From NCBI GenBank assembly GCA_937890005.1, contig CALBZA010000033.1:1-62221 (forward strand): 62,221 bases of DNA, read 5' to 3'. The notes below the pieces were generated by a model, which saw only the letters and a list, made by a program, of their open reading frames with translations, had not been told where the DNA came from and ran no database searches. Made by a program: the position numbers and the translations under genes. The stretch comes from an uncultured Verrucomicrobia subdivision 3 bacterium (GTDB lineage Bacteria > Verrucomicrobiota > Verrucomicrobiia > Limisphaerales > DASXHY01). Positions 18,118 through 27,277 of this stretch are shown in pieces (the stretch's first letter is position 1; each line of letters opens with the position of its first letter).

Positions 18118-18327
18118 TCATTCGCCGTCGTCGTTGAACTCGCTGCCCTGGCTGGTGCTTTCTTTTTCAAGTGCGCCTCGTGTGCCGGGAACTTTCGTGT
18201 TTCCAGGCAGCTCGCGGCTCAGGCTCGTTTCCCGATTCGTTTCGCGATTTCCATGACGCGCGGAATCGACCTCGCTGGCGCGTCGCTGAGGTTTCGCTTT
18301 TGAATTGGTGTCGGATCGCGGTTTCAT
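18118..18327 (-). CDS. Possible small hydrophilic protein
   Basis: A 69-residue ORF on the minus strand in the 389-base gap between apbE and the nucleotidyltransferase. It is strongly hydrophilic (KAKPQRRASE, RETNRETSLSRE) and predicted disordered, and a GGGGAAAA stretch lies about ten bases upstream of its ATG. No family is recognised. Composition alone cannot exclude a chance ORF; nothing else is seen in this gap. Confidence 0.3.
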   Translation of the reverse strand: MKPRSDTNSKAKPQRRASEVDSARHGNRETNRETSLSRELPGNTKVPGTRGALEKESTSQGSEFNDDGE

Positions 18328-18442
18328 AATCCAATTTTCCCCGAATACAGCCGCTGAACACGGAGGCGTAACCCCACCGTGATGAGTCGCAGGACAGCTT
18401 TTTTCTTTTTCGGGCGAGACGATCCGTGTTCATTGAGCGGCA

Positions 18443-19186
18443 ATGAAAGCTGTAATTCTGGCCGCCGGCAAAGGCACGCGCATGCGGGAACTGACGCAGG
18501 AAGTTCCCAAACCGATGCTCAAGGTTCAGGGCAAGCCAATTCTCGACCACATCATCGAAGGCATTCTGGCCACCGGTATTCGTGAGATTTTCATCGTGAC
18601 GGGATGGCAGGCGGAAGTGATCGAAAACCATTTCGGTGACGGCTCGAAGTGGAATGCTCGCATCGCCTACGGACGGCAGATCGTTCAGGACGGCACGGGA
18701 AAGGCACCTGAACTCGCGAAGGAATTTCTCAGCGGCTCGTCGTTTCTGCTCACGTACGGCGACATTCTCGTGAAACCGGAGACGTATCAACAGATGATCC
18801 AGCGGTTTGGTGCAGGCCAGTTTTCAGGATTGATCACCGTGACGCGCGGGCAGGATGTCACGAAGGGTGGACTCAACTTCTTCGACGAAAACTTCTGTCT
18901 GAAACGGATCGTGGAAAAGCCGAGCGCGGAGCAGGTGGAACAGCTTCGCAACGAAGGCTGGCTGAAATCGAACGAACCCGTGTGGTACAACGCGGGCATT
19001 TACATTTTCAAATCAGCGCTTTTTGAAGAAACCGCCCGATTGCAGAAATCCCCGCGCGGCGAATACGAACTGACCGACGCCATCAATAACCTGTTGAAAA
19101 GCGGACACACGATCGCCGGATTGGAGATTCGGGGGCGCTGGGTCGATGTGCGTGATCCGGAAGTCCTCGCCAGCCTCCAATCTTGA
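18443..19186 (+). CDS. Sugar-phosphate nucleotidyltransferase
   Basis: A 247-residue cytoplasmic enzyme of the NTP_transferase family, which makes NDP-sugars from NTP and sugar 1-phosphate. The signature AAGKGTRMRELTQEVPKPML (residues 7-26) is intact, followed by an LLTYGDIL metal-binding Asp, the VEKP segment near residue 153 and YNAGIYIF. The length fits single-domain transferases with no acyltransferase tail. Sugar and nucleotide specificity cannot be read from sequence. The nearby Agl23-like transferase suggests cell-envelope glycan synthesis. Confidence 0.88.
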   Translation: MKAVILAAGKGTRMRELTQEVPKPMLKVQGKPILDHIIEGILATGIREIFIVTGWQAEVIENHFGDGSKWNARIAYGRQIVQDGTGKAPELAKEFLSGSSFLLTYGDILVKPETYQQMIQRFGAGQFSGLITVTRGQDVTKGGLNFFDENFCLKRIVEKPSAEQVEQLRNEGWLKSNEPVWYNAGIYIFKSALFEETARLQKSPRGEYELTDAINNLLKSGHTIAGLEIRGRWVDVRDPEVLASLQS

Positions 19187-19199
19187 ATAGGAGGAAGAA

Positions 19200-19225
19200 G
19201 GACGGAGTAAGGAGTAAGGAGTAAA
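19200..19225 (+). repeat. Short tandem GGAGTAA repeat
   Basis: ACGGAGTAAGGAGTAAGGAG then TAAAA: three direct copies of GGAGTAA between the convergent nucleotidyltransferase and mqnA genes. Function unknown. Confidence 0.6.
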
Positions 19226-19283
19226 AAGACAGAAGTTTTCTTGCTGTATCAGCATCTCCGCGTCTCCGCGGTGAACTCTTGCT

Positions 19284-20165
19284 TCAACTGACAAATTTCG
19301 GCTCGTACACCGGCGCATTACCGTGCTTGCGCAGCAGTTCGACGAACTTCGCTATTCCGCGCTTTTCGTCATCGCCAAGATGGTAATGAATGTGCCAGCC
19401 GAGATAATCGCGACGGAAATCTTCCGTGTATTCCGTCCGGTTGCGAATGATGTGATCCAGCGTGTCCAGACCGAAAGCCTTCGCTTCGCGCAACTGGCGT
19501 CGCAGCTCTGAATTCTCGATTCCGCGCTGCAACGCCCAGACGGCATACACAAACGGCAGCTTCGTCATCTCATACCACGCGGTGCCGAGATCCCAGATCT
19601 GATACGGGAAATTTCCGGTGAAAACATCGAGCGCACTGTCGCCAATCAGCAGCGTGTAATCCGGCAGGTTCGGATAATCATAATTCGGAAGCGGTTTGAA
19701 CTCCGGTTTCAATCCGCGTTCCGCGAGCAGCACGCGCAGCAGATTGACGCTCGTCAATGAGGCGGTGTCGCAGAACACCTCCTTCATTTCATCGATCGAC
19801 TTGCGATGCACCAGCAGCACGCTTTGCACTTCGCCGAGCGACGCAATCGCCACGTTGTCGAGAATGTCATAGCGATCGTTGAACAAAACTTCCGTGATGC
19901 TGACAAGCGCGGCATCGAGTTCGTCACGACGAAGCATCTGCGCGAGTTTCGATGGAACGTCGAAAAGGACCTGATCCTCCAGTCCGCGTGTGAGCGGCAC
20001 ACCATTGAGAAAGCGGACGGAACCGACCTTGAATCCAGCGAGCGACTGTTCCAGTTCCACTTCGCGCCCGCGATTGGCGTTGATTTGATCCCGCTCCAGA
20101 CGCCGCGCGATCTCCGCCGCCGATTCCGGCTGCGCCATGCGGAGCTTTGGAATTTCATCTGACAT
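19284..20165 (-). CDS. mqnA: Chorismate dehydratase (MqnA), futalosine menaquinone pathway
   Basis: A 293-residue enzyme of the MqnA/MqnD periplasmic-binding-like fold. MqnA makes 3-enolpyruvoyl-benzoate from chorismate, the first step of the futalosine route. The core reads KVGSVRFLNGVPLTRGLE, then LVSITEVLFN, LLIGDSALD and WYEMTKLPFVYAVWA, typical of the MqnA branch. An N-terminal extension of about 45 residues (AEIARRLERDQINANRG) precedes the usual start, and ATG 20165 is the first good start. The remaining mqn genes are not here. It is divergent from the PP-loop gene. Confidence 0.85.
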   Translation of the reverse strand: MSDEIPKLRMAQPESAAEIARRLERDQINANRGREVELEQSLAGFKVGSVRFLNGVPLTRGLEDQVLFDVPSKLAQMLRRDELDAALVSITEVLFNDRYDILDNVAIASLGEVQSVLLVHRKSIDEMKEVFCDTASLTSVNLLRVLLAERGLKPEFKPLPNYDYPNLPDYTLLIGDSALDVFTGNFPYQIWDLGTAWYEMTKLPFVYAVWALQRGIENSELRRQLREAKAFGLDTLDHIIRNRTEYTEDFRRDYLGWHIHYHLGDDEKRGIAKFVELLRKHGNAPVYEPKFVS

Positions 20166-20286
20166 ACAAGCGCAGGCTAGCGCAAAGCTGCCGCACGCGC
20201 AAAGACGCAACTGGTTCGAAGGTTGACAGTCGTCTGCAATCCTGTTTCGGTTGCCGCGCCACTCCGAGGTAAACACGGAACGATCT

Positions 20287-21492
20287 ATGGGGAATCACTC
20301 AAGGCCGATAGGGCAGATGCATGTGTGGCCGGAACAACCGACAACACAGGACGACCATCTGCACATCGCAGCCCGACTGGAACTGGATGGCGTCGGCATC
20401 GGCAGGCTTACCTTCGAACTCCCCGCCGCCCGACGCGATGACATCACGCAGACCGCCGATCCGTTCCTGATTGGAAGCCTGTTTCTCGCGATGCGCAAGG
20501 CCACAAAGCTGCGAATCCATGGAACCGTGTCGCCATCGCTTCTGGCGAATCTGGATGAATTTCAATCTGCGTGGTCACGATGGATGCCCAATGAACTGCA
20601 TCCCGTGGAGATCGAGAGCGATTTTGAAGCTGAGGAGAAACCTGCGGATTTTTCCGACGCCATCATGACGTTCTCGGGTGGTTTAGACTCCTGCTTTACT
20701 GCATGGCGGCATGCTCAGAACCGGTGCGGACGCAGGAGAAAAAACATCCGCACGGCGCTCATGGTTCATGGCTTCGACATCCCGATTGCCGAAACCGATG
20801 TCTTCCGTAACGCCGCGGAGAATTCCCGCAGAATTGTCGAAACGATCGGCATGGAACTCATTCCGATCGCCTGCAACTTTCGAAGCCTTGGTGACGATTG
20901 GGAAATGGCGCATGGAGCTGCATTGGCCGCATCGCTTCATCTGTTTCGAAAAAGATTCTCGTGTGGAGTGATTGCAGGCTCGCATGCTTACGATGCACTT
21001 CGGTTTCCGTGGGGATCGAATCCACTCACCGATCCAATGCTCTCGTCCACGAACTTTCCAATCGTTTATGACGCCGCGGAGTTCAGTCGAAGAGAGAAGG
21101 CGCGGGAAGTCGCGGAATGGAGCGCCGCCATGGAACGGATGCGTGTCTGCTGGGAAGGCGAGCAGAAGGATCGGAATTGCGGACGATGCGTTCGTTGCGT
21201 CGGCACCGCGATCTGCTTTGCAATCGAAGGGAAACCGCTCCCGGCCAGCCTTCCAGTCGGACAGCTCGATCTGGCCGTGCAAGGATTGTTCGCCACGCGC
21301 ATCAAACCTGTCACCGTCACTCGACTTGCGGAGCTCGCTGAAGCGGCACGCAGTGCGGGCATCCGGGATTCATGGGTTGAAACGTTGGAAAACTGTGTCC
21401 GAATGCAGCGCGGCCGGGCAAATCGTCCGCTGGCAAAAGCCAGAAACGCACTTCGCAAAGGAATGCAACTGCTGCGCTCATCCGCCGTATGA
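20287..21492 (+). CDS. PP-loop ATPase-like protein of unknown function
   Basis: A 401-residue soluble protein. The N-terminal 120 residues are a variable domain. Next comes a PP-loop, TFSGGLDSCF (SGGLDS at 130-135), the ATP pyrophosphatase motif of QueC/ExsB and asparagine-synthetase-like enzymes that adenylate a carboxyl or similar group. Late in the chain sits a cysteine set, Cys298-x2-Cys301-x2-Cys304 in DRNCGRCVRC plus Cys288 and Cys310, probably a zinc site as in QueC. The substrate is unknown. It ends in an ATGA overlap with the next gene, so the two are translationally coupled. ATG 20287 is preferred over a TTG at 20251; the ATG at 20317 is possible. Confidence 0.75.
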   Translation: MGNHSRPIGQMHVWPEQPTTQDDHLHIAARLELDGVGIGRLTFELPAARRDDITQTADPFLIGSLFLAMRKATKLRIHGTVSPSLLANLDEFQSAWSRWMPNELHPVEIESDFEAEEKPADFSDAIMTFSGGLDSCFTAWRHAQNRCGRRRKNIRTALMVHGFDIPIAETDVFRNAAENSRRIVETIGMELIPIACNFRSLGDDWEMAHGAALAASLHLFRKRFSCGVIAGSHAYDALRFPWGSNPLTDPMLSSTNFPIVYDAAEFSRREKAREVAEWSAAMERMRVCWEGEQKDRNCGRCVRCVGTAICFAIEGKPLPASLPVGQLDLAVQGLFATRIKPVTVTRLAELAEAARSAGIRDSWVETLENCVRMQRGRANRPLAKARNALRKGMQLLRSSAV

Positions 21493-22808
21493 ATCACGCC
21501 TCTGAAATGCACGCTTCACAATGTGTGGGAACTTTGCCCGCCAGCACCGCATCGTTTCCCGGAACCGAGTTGTACCGGCAGCTCGACGACGACATCAATC
21601 AGGTGCTGAATGCGGACATCGGTTTCACGGCTCTGATTCGTCCGGATGTTTACCCGATGGATGATGCGACCGTGGACGGATATCGAACGCGCTACCGACT
21701 CATCAAAACGTTCCAGGAACGAACGCTTGAAATTTTCAAGGCAAGCCTGAACGGAGACTGCGATCCAGAGATCGCGGCCAGTGTGCTCGGCGATGTGCCC
21801 GCACATCTTGGCACGGATTATCATCGTCAACTCACGAAACGGCAGCATCTCACGCCGGTGTTCTTCCGGACCGACGAACCGGTTCCCGGAAAAGTATCTG
21901 AAATTCAGTGTCCGGGTTCCGGGTGGTGCGTGGTTGAAGAGATTCAAACGCTTTACCGGAACAACCCGGAAGTTTTCGGCAGAAGCCGGCATTTTCCGCC
22001 CTCGCTGGCTGCGGAATTTTCATCAACGCTGCGGAAGCATCTCAAAACGGAACCGGTGGTGCATCATCTCACCGACAACGCCTCACGACCGCATGGGATG
22101 CGTTACTTCATCCAGCAAACGCGCCGCCACGGAATCCGCTATTTCGGTTACGACAGGAACATTGAACCGAAGCACTGCAACTTCGTCCGGAGCCATGACT
22201 TCATCACGTTGCCTCACCACAACTTCTTCGCAGAACGAATGACGGCATGCGAAGCGGGCGAACTTCACTTCGACCTTCCGCCGTCAGTGTTGTTTGACGG
22301 AAAGATCATTCTCGCCTGGCCGTTCTGGCGCAAGACCCGCGAATTCTACACCGACGAATTCCGCACCCTGTTTCCGTTTACAGATGTCATCAGCGACGAC
22401 GGATTCGAAGTGGCGCCCGGAGAGAAAATGACGCTCGAAGCCTTCGCGGGACTAAACCGGAGCAAACGGAATTGTTTCATCAAATACGCGGGCAGCGACA
22501 TCGGCATCAATTGGGGCAGCAAGTCAGTTTATCTGGCGAGCCATTTAAGCCGGCCGCAGATTGATTCCCTTGCGAAGCGCATTCAGGAGGACAACCGACG
22601 CGGTCGGCTCTGGATCGTCCAGGAGGCATTGGCACATTGCGAACCTGTGCGGTTCGTATGCCGGAACGGCGATCTTGCGGAGACCGATGCCCATTCGAAG
22701 TTCAGCGGCTTCTATGGTCCGGACGGGCTGATGTCGATCCTCGTCATGCAAAAATCCGCGCCCAAGGTGCATGGCAGCGGCGAAACGGTGATGAGTGTGG
22801 TTTTCTGA
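21489..22808 (+). CDS. Probable ATP-grasp-like ligase of unknown function
   Basis: A 439-residue soluble protein starting at the ATGA overlap with the PP-loop gene. Parts resemble ATP-grasp enzymes of the glutathionylspermidine-synthase or permuted kind: KVSEIQCPGSGW (135-146), KRNCFIKYAGSDIG (326-339) where the nucleotide-binding Lys strand is expected, LWIVQEAL (374-381), and a terminal SKFSGFYGPDG plus SVVF. The match is by pattern only; no standard domain is obvious. If right, it would join a carboxylate to an amine. With a PP-loop partner this looks like a small two-enzyme modification or peptide-like biosynthesis module. Confidence 0.6.
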   Translation: MNHASEMHASQCVGTLPASTASFPGTELYRQLDDDINQVLNADIGFTALIRPDVYPMDDATVDGYRTRYRLIKTFQERTLEIFKASLNGDCDPEIAASVLGDVPAHLGTDYHRQLTKRQHLTPVFFRTDEPVPGKVSEIQCPGSGWCVVEEIQTLYRNNPEVFGRSRHFPPSLAAEFSSTLRKHLKTEPVVHHLTDNASRPHGMRYFIQQTRRHGIRYFGYDRNIEPKHCNFVRSHDFITLPHHNFFAERMTACEAGELHFDLPPSVLFDGKIILAWPFWRKTREFYTDEFRTLFPFTDVISDDGFEVAPGEKMTLEAFAGLNRSKRNCFIKYAGSDIGINWGSKSVYLASHLSRPQIDSLAKRIQEDNRRGRLWIVQEALAHCEPVRFVCRNGDLAETDAHSKFSGFYGPDGLMSILVMQKSAPKVHGSGETVMSVVF

Positions 22809-23135
22809 AAATCGAAGACTCGTCATCGACGCGGGTTTGGATTGTAGAGACAGAGGCGGCGGCGTTCAGGGAATGAAGGTCACCACAATCTGGAGGTTGC
22901 GTGGACTCGAGTTATCGATTTGGCAGCGCACGCATTCGCACCCCGAGTTCCTCCACCACACTGAAATGCCCCAATCAGTCATCACGCGAGGCAAGCACTG
23001 CGCTCACCTTTGCAGCGACTGCGGCTGATGAGTGTTGTGGAATCCAACCACCCGTCCCCAGCTTTCCCTAAGGCAGGCGCGATTGGCACACTGCGCGCCA
23101 CTTCCTGAATTGCGGAAATCTTTTATTGAGCGGCG
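22809..23135. other. Gap with no recognised feature
   Basis: About 330 bases between the ATP-grasp-like gene and the micro-ORF. I see no gene, tRNA, repeat of the window's families, or hairpin with a T-run. Short ORFs here have no protein-like pattern. Confidence 0.5.
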
Positions 23136-23306
23136 ATGTGTCTGATGCAATTATTGCCCGCCTTTTTTATGCGTTGGCTTTTGAACCTGCTGAAAAGTCT
23201 GTTTGCGCCGCGGCCGAAGAAAACGGATCGCGCGCAGCTGCTCGGCATGTATCTCGGCGAGAGCAATCACACCGGTCGTCGCAAGCCGAATCGCGACCGC
23301 GCCTGA
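23136..23306 (+). CDS. Micro-ORF, 56-residue basic amphipathic protein
   Basis: An ORF of 56 codons from ATG 23136; in-frame ATGs at 23145 and 23169 are alternatives. The product has a hydrophobic amphipathic N-terminus (MRWLLNLLKSLF) followed by a strongly basic tail (APRPKKTDR, GRRKPNRDRA). It could be a membrane-surface or ribosome-associated peptide. No family is recognised. It lies about 110 bases before clpP on the same strand, but a separate promoter for clpP follows it. Confidence 0.4.
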   Translation: MCLMQLLPAFFMRWLLNLLKSLFAPRPKKTDRAQLLGMYLGESNHTGRRKPNRDRA

Positions 23307-23368
23307 CGGTTTGAAAGGCGCCTGTTTTCAGTCAGAAATGTCGCGCAATTCGAGTTCGGGCCATGCGC

Positions 23369-23397
23369 TTGACCTCTCGTTATCCCTCCAGTAGGTT
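23369..23397 (+). promoter_or_regulatory. Putative sigma-70 promoter of clpP-clpX
   Basis: TTGACC (23369-23374), a 17-base spacer and TAGGTT (23392-23397). The -35 is strong and the -10 weak. The spacing and its place 20 bases before the clpP ATG support it. Confidence 0.45.
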
Positions 23398-23417
23398 GCG
23401 CACCAGAGAATAAATCT

Positions 23418-24059
23418 ATGCAAAATTTCCTAGTGCCAATGGTCGTGGAGCAAACGGGCCGCGGCGAACGCGGTTATGACATTTACTCGCGGCTGCTGGT
23501 TGATCGAATTGTTTTTCTGGGAACTCCGGTGGATGACATGGTCGCGAATCTGATCATCGCGCAGCTGCTGTTTCTCCAGATGACGGATCCCAAAAAGGAC
23601 ATTCATCTTTACATCAATTCTCCCGGCGGCAGTGTGACGGCCGGTCTGGCCATTTACGACACGATGCAGTTCCTCACCTGCGACGTGAACACCTATTGCA
23701 TCGGCCAGGCGGCGAGCATGGGTGCGGTGCTCCTTTGTGGCGGCACCAAGGGCAAGCGTTTCGCCCTGCCGAATTCGAATATCATGATCCATCAGGTGCT
23801 CGGTGGAGCGGAAGGGCCTGCCAGCGACGTGGAAATCCGCGTCAAATACATGCTGAAACTCAAGCAGCGCCTGAATGGAATCATCTCCAAGCATACCGGC
23901 AAATCGGTGGAGCAGGTGGAGAAGGATTGCGATCGCGACAACTTCATGAGCGCCGAAGAAGCGAAGGCCTACGGGCTCGTCGATGAAGTCGTCCAATCGC
24001 GAAAAGAAATTCCAGGCCTCGCCGAGCGCGCCACCAGCCTGATCGACAAGAAAGAATAA
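23418..24059 (+). CDS. clpP: ATP-dependent Clp protease proteolytic subunit
   Basis: A 213-residue self-compartmentalised serine protease, the barrel partner of ClpX. The catalytic triad is present: Ser100 in GQAASMGA, His125 in IMIHQ and Asp174 in CDRDNFM. The oxyanion-hole segment INSPGGSV is intact. The N-terminal MQNFLVPMVVEQT matches the propeptide/axial-loop region. Length is normal. It lies 7 bases upstream of clpX, so the two form an operon, and an Ate-like gene follows. Confidence 0.97.
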   Translation: MQNFLVPMVVEQTGRGERGYDIYSRLLVDRIVFLGTPVDDMVANLIIAQLLFLQMTDPKKDIHLYINSPGGSVTAGLAIYDTMQFLTCDVNTYCIGQAASMGAVLLCGGTKGKRFALPNSNIMIHQVLGGAEGPASDVEIRVKYMLKLKQRLNGIISKHTGKSVEQVEKDCDRDNFMSAEEAKAYGLVDEVVQSRKEIPGLAERATSLIDKKE

Positions 24060-24066
24060 GACTCAC

Positions 24067-25386
<1,320 letters not shown>

Positions 25387-25425
25387 TTTTCCTCCCAGGC
25401 ACTTTCGAATTTCATTTGCCGCCGG

Positions 25426-26250
25426 GTGAGTATTTACTCGGCCTTGATGAAGCTCCTCTTTTCCGAACAGAAATCGGACTACGACAACTACCAGTTTCCC
25501 TACGCCATCTGGGCTTTGCCGGAATCAGGAGAAACTCCGGCTGATATTTTCAACGCCGGATTTCTGCCCTCATCGCGCAATCTCGACCGGTTTTATCTCT
25601 GCCGGCAGATCCGGGTGAACCTGGGCAAGTTCAAGCTGTCCTCTGAAAACAGGCGGATCATCCGGAAAGGTGAGGGAATTTCCGTCTCGCTGATTCCGCG
25701 CGAGAAGTACGATTACACGGACGAACGCCGCCGGTTCTTCAAAACGTATGCCGACATCAAGTTCGGCAAGGATGTCATGAGCTACGAGCGGCTCGATTCC
25801 CTCTTCAACTCGCCCATCATTTCACATCTGCTCGTTTTCACCGACACGAAGAGCGGGGCGGAGGTTGGAGTTGCGACGTTGTATGTCGAAGGACGTGACC
25901 TTGCGTATTACTACTACGCATTCTACGACCTCAACTACTATGCGAGAAATCTGGGGATGTTCATGATGACGTCGGCGGTTGCGTTGTTCGGCGAACGCGG
26001 ATTCAAGCATTTGTACCTGGGCACCTGCTATTCCCAGACGGCGCTTTACAAGACCCAGTTTGCCGGCGCCGAGTTCTTCACCGGATTCCGCTGGTCCGAT
26101 GATCTTGCCGAATTGAAGTTCATTTTGAAGCGGGACAGAAAATCATCGTCACAACACCTGCTCGAAATGGAGGATTACCGCGAGGAATTTTACAAGGGCG
26201 ACCTGGATCGCATCGCCGCAACCAGCGCTTTTCGGGTGAAGCTCGGCTGA
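25426..26250 (+). CDS. Arginyl/leucyl-tRNA-protein transferase (Ate/Bpt)-like protein
   Basis: A 274-residue protein with the double-GNAT layout of Ate1/Bpt. The N-terminal half shows FNAGFLPSSRN, the QIRVNLGKF strand and SSENRRIIRKGEGI, which parallel the GFRRSG and VRI...F...R-x-x-R-R segments of Bpt. The C-terminal half has AYYYYAFYDLNYYARNLGMF and HLYLGTCYSQTALYKTQF, paralleling the aminoacyl-tRNA-binding GNAT core. The usual CxxC/CC cysteine cluster is absent; only Cys59 remains. It would tag protein N-termini for Clp degradation, inferred from homology and its place after clpPX. The GTG start at 25426 is uncertain; ATG 25447 is possible. Confidence 0.65.
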   Translation: MSIYSALMKLLFSEQKSDYDNYQFPYAIWALPESGETPADIFNAGFLPSSRNLDRFYLCRQIRVNLGKFKLSSENRRIIRKGEGISVSLIPREKYDYTDERRRFFKTYADIKFGKDVMSYERLDSLFNSPIISHLLVFTDTKSGAEVGVATLYVEGRDLAYYYYAFYDLNYYARNLGMFMMTSAVALFGERGFKHLYLGTCYSQTALYKTQFAGAEFFTGFRWSDDLAELKFILKRDRKSSSQHLLEMEDYREEFYKGDLDRIAATSAFRVKLG

Positions 26251-26650
26251 CACCGGAAAGTGCCTTGCCGGCCTTTGCAGCTTTTTCCATCAAAGCGATC
26301 GTTTCAAAACCGCGGATCTGTTCGCACGGTATTGGATGCTGATCCGCCAATGCGGCTGGTGGAAGAAGAGAACAGGCACTCGAACGGGAGGCGTCCTCGT
26401 GGACGAACACGAGTCTCCAATGACATGCAGGGTTCGCTTCGCGGGAATTCTCTTCACGAAAGGTTCTTCAGCATCAGTCGGGCCGCGCGTAGATGCGCTG
26501 AAAACAATGGGATTTTGAAAAGCGTTCAATTCGAAGCGCGTGAGTCTCGCGCACAGGCGGGCGGTTTTCGCGCCTGAAGGATTTCAAACGTCCAAACGGA
26601 TTGAAGCCGGGTCTGTTCAACCCATAAGGATTGTCTTAGGGTTTCGCAAG
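26251..26650. other. Gap with no recognised feature
   Basis: 400 bases between the Ate-like gene and the sigma factor. I see no gene with a protein-like pattern, no repeat family and no terminator. The promoter of the sigma-factor operon presumably lies at its right end. Confidence 0.5.
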
Positions 26651-27271
26651 ATGACGTCCGAAGCGGAATTGCTTGCGCGCTGCCGCAATGGCGAGGCCGA
26701 GGCGTGGGATGAGCTGTTCGATCTTCATTACGCCGCGACGGCCCGGTTTGTGTTTCAGCTCGGATCGGACTTCACGCAGGAGGATGCCGAGGAGATTTGC
26801 CAGGAAGTTTTTCTGTCGGTGATCCGAAACCTGAATTCCTTTCACGGCGAGAGCCAGTTCCAGACGTGGCTCTTCCGGATTGCGACCAACAAGGCGCGCG
26901 ATTTCCGCGAACGCCGGAATGCGGCCAAGCGTGGCGGGGGCAAAACAGCCGTGTCGCTGCAGGCAGAAGATTCGGAATCCGGTCTTACGCTCGACCTTGC
27001 GGCATCATCACCTTTGCCTGATGAATCGTTGATGAACTCGGAACAGTTCACGTTGCTCGGCGCGGCGCTGGATCAGCTCGGCGAACCTTGTCGCGAGATC
27101 ATCGAACTTCGGTACTACGGCGATCTCAGCTATGAAGAGTTGAGCGCCGCATTGAAACTGAATGTGAAGACCGTAAGTTCACGGCTCAGCAAGTGTCTCG
27201 ACAGACTGGAAGTCATCGCGTCGAAAATATTTTCCGGGGAGAACCGGGGCGTTTTTCCGTCCAATCCATAG
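26651..27271 (+). CDS. ECF-type RNA polymerase sigma factor
   Basis: A 206-residue extracytoplasmic-function sigma factor. Region 2 has LFDLHYAATARFVF, DAEEICQEVFLSVIRNL and the TWLFRIATNKARDFRERR promoter-recognition helix. Region 4 has ALDQLGEPCREIIELRYYGDLSYEELS and KTVSSRLSKCLDRL (helix-turn-helix). ATG 26651 is chosen; the open frame from 26540 lacks protein character. Between the regions lies a polar linker of about 40 residues. It is followed within 7 bases by a membrane-protein gene likely to be its regulator. Confidence 0.92.
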   Translation: MTSEAELLARCRNGEAEAWDELFDLHYAATARFVFQLGSDFTQEDAEEICQEVFLSVIRNLNSFHGESQFQTWLFRIATNKARDFRERRNAAKRGGGKTAVSLQAEDSESGLTLDLAASSPLPDESLMNSEQFTLLGAALDQLGEPCREIIELRYYGDLSYEELSAALKLNVKTVSSRLSKCLDRLEVIASKIFSGENRGVFPSNP

Positions 27272-27277
27272 CAGATC

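Noticed and set aside
20223..20228. TTGACA as promoter of the PP-loop gene
   Set aside because: The -35 hexamer is perfect, but no acceptable -10 lies 16-18 bases downstream.
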